Position numbers and translations under genes: made by a program. Shown here one piece after another: positions 63,866-64,000 of a stretch of DNA of 64,000 nucleotides. The stretch comes from JALZAI01 sp038212215 (GTDB taxonomy: Bacteria; Actinomycetota; Actinomycetes; Mycobacteriales; Jatrophihabitantaceae): positions 26,948 through 90,947 of the forward strand of contig JBBQUT010000016.1 in the NCBI GenBank assembly GCA_038212215.1, written 5' to 3'. Each line of letters starts with the position of its first letter. Position 1 is the stretch's first letter. The notes under the pieces were generated by a model. It was not told the DNA's origin. It saw only the letters and a list, made by a program, of their open reading frames with translations, and did not search any database.

Positions 63866-64000
63866 TGGCAAGTCCTCGGCCTATTAGTACCGGTCAGCTG
63901 CACGTGTTACCACGCTTCCACTTCCGGCCTATCAACCCGGTGGTCTAGCCGGGGGCCTTACTCCATAAAGGATGGGAGATCTCATCTTGAAGCGAGCTTC
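63866..64000 (-). rRNA. rrl: 23S ribosomal RNA, 3' end (partial)
   Basis: The minus strand has the 3'-terminal 23S sequence ending in ...TACTAATAGGCCGAGGAC, preceded by the domain VI helices. The gene continues past the right edge. The 5S-23S spacer is about 120 bases with no tRNA. Confidence 0.95.

Overview
This is a high-GC actinobacterial chromosome segment. Its gene order closely tracks Mycobacterium: RbpA, a Pup-proteasome locus, GarA, TlyA, MctB, SteA, Wag31-era housekeeping neighbours and an rrn operon at the end. The genus cannot be fixed from sequence reading alone; a non-mycobacterial lineage of the Mycobacteriales/Frankiales neighbourhood is my best guess, because Ppm and Lnt are separate genes, GarA carries a zinc ribbon and the T7SS toxin cassette is of the CpnT-like type.

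Layout. 1-4.6 kb holds a small catabolic group: the 3' end of a CaiB-type CoA transferase, a carbamate kinase, a barbiturase/cyanuric acid amidohydrolase-family enzyme, thymidine kinase and a GAF-ANTAR RNA-binding regulator. 4.6-13 kb holds rbpA behind a consensus sigma-R-type promoter, the polyprenol-phosphate mannose synthase and apolipoprotein N-acyltransferase pair, an amidohydrolase divergent from a LacI regulator, a 5'-3' exonuclease and a PYGQ-repeat DUF4333 membrane protein. 13-28.5 kb is the helY-tatC-pafC-pafB / pafA / prcA-prcB-pup region. It is interrupted twice: by a type VII secretion polymorphic-toxin cassette (YbaB-like, EspC-like, CpnT-like N-terminal domain, GH-E nuclease toxin, SUFU immunity) between pafB and pafA, and by an ECF sigma/anti-sigma/Rieske group between pafA and prcA.

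28.6-32.7 kb has a PhoD-like phosphatase, an MFS exporter, a small zincin-like metallopeptidase and Zur. 32.7-39 kb is a glycine-cleavage block (gcvP behind a glycine riboswitch, a MerR regulator, a bifunctional-nuclease family protein, ftsR, garA, gcvH). 39-42.6 kb has a truncated CHASE-sensor gene, then pgsA-DUF881-sbp-DUF881 and tRNA-Pro(GGG). 42.6-63.5 kb, almost all on the minus strand, runs from a TPR gene and ssb through a HAD hydrolase, tlyA, nadK, recN, steA, mctB, pyrG, a Nudix hydrolase, xerD, parA, scpA, scpB, rluB, aroH, cmk and der. The window ends inside an rrn operon on the minus strand (5S, then the 3' end of 23S).

The most striking structural feature is a family of 71-bp repeats in the parA-scpA, scpA-scpB and pyrG-Nudix junctions. 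Each full unit is a 25-codon mini-ORF whose GTG overlaps the upstream stop and whose TGA overlaps the downstream GTG, so adjacent genes are joined by uninterrupted stop/start overlaps. This is the architecture of mycobacterial MIRUs in a different sequence. Other regulatory signals read directly from sequence are a divergent pair of matching ECF promoters between the sigma factor and the Rieske gene, and a glycine aptamer with two downstream hairpins before gcvP.
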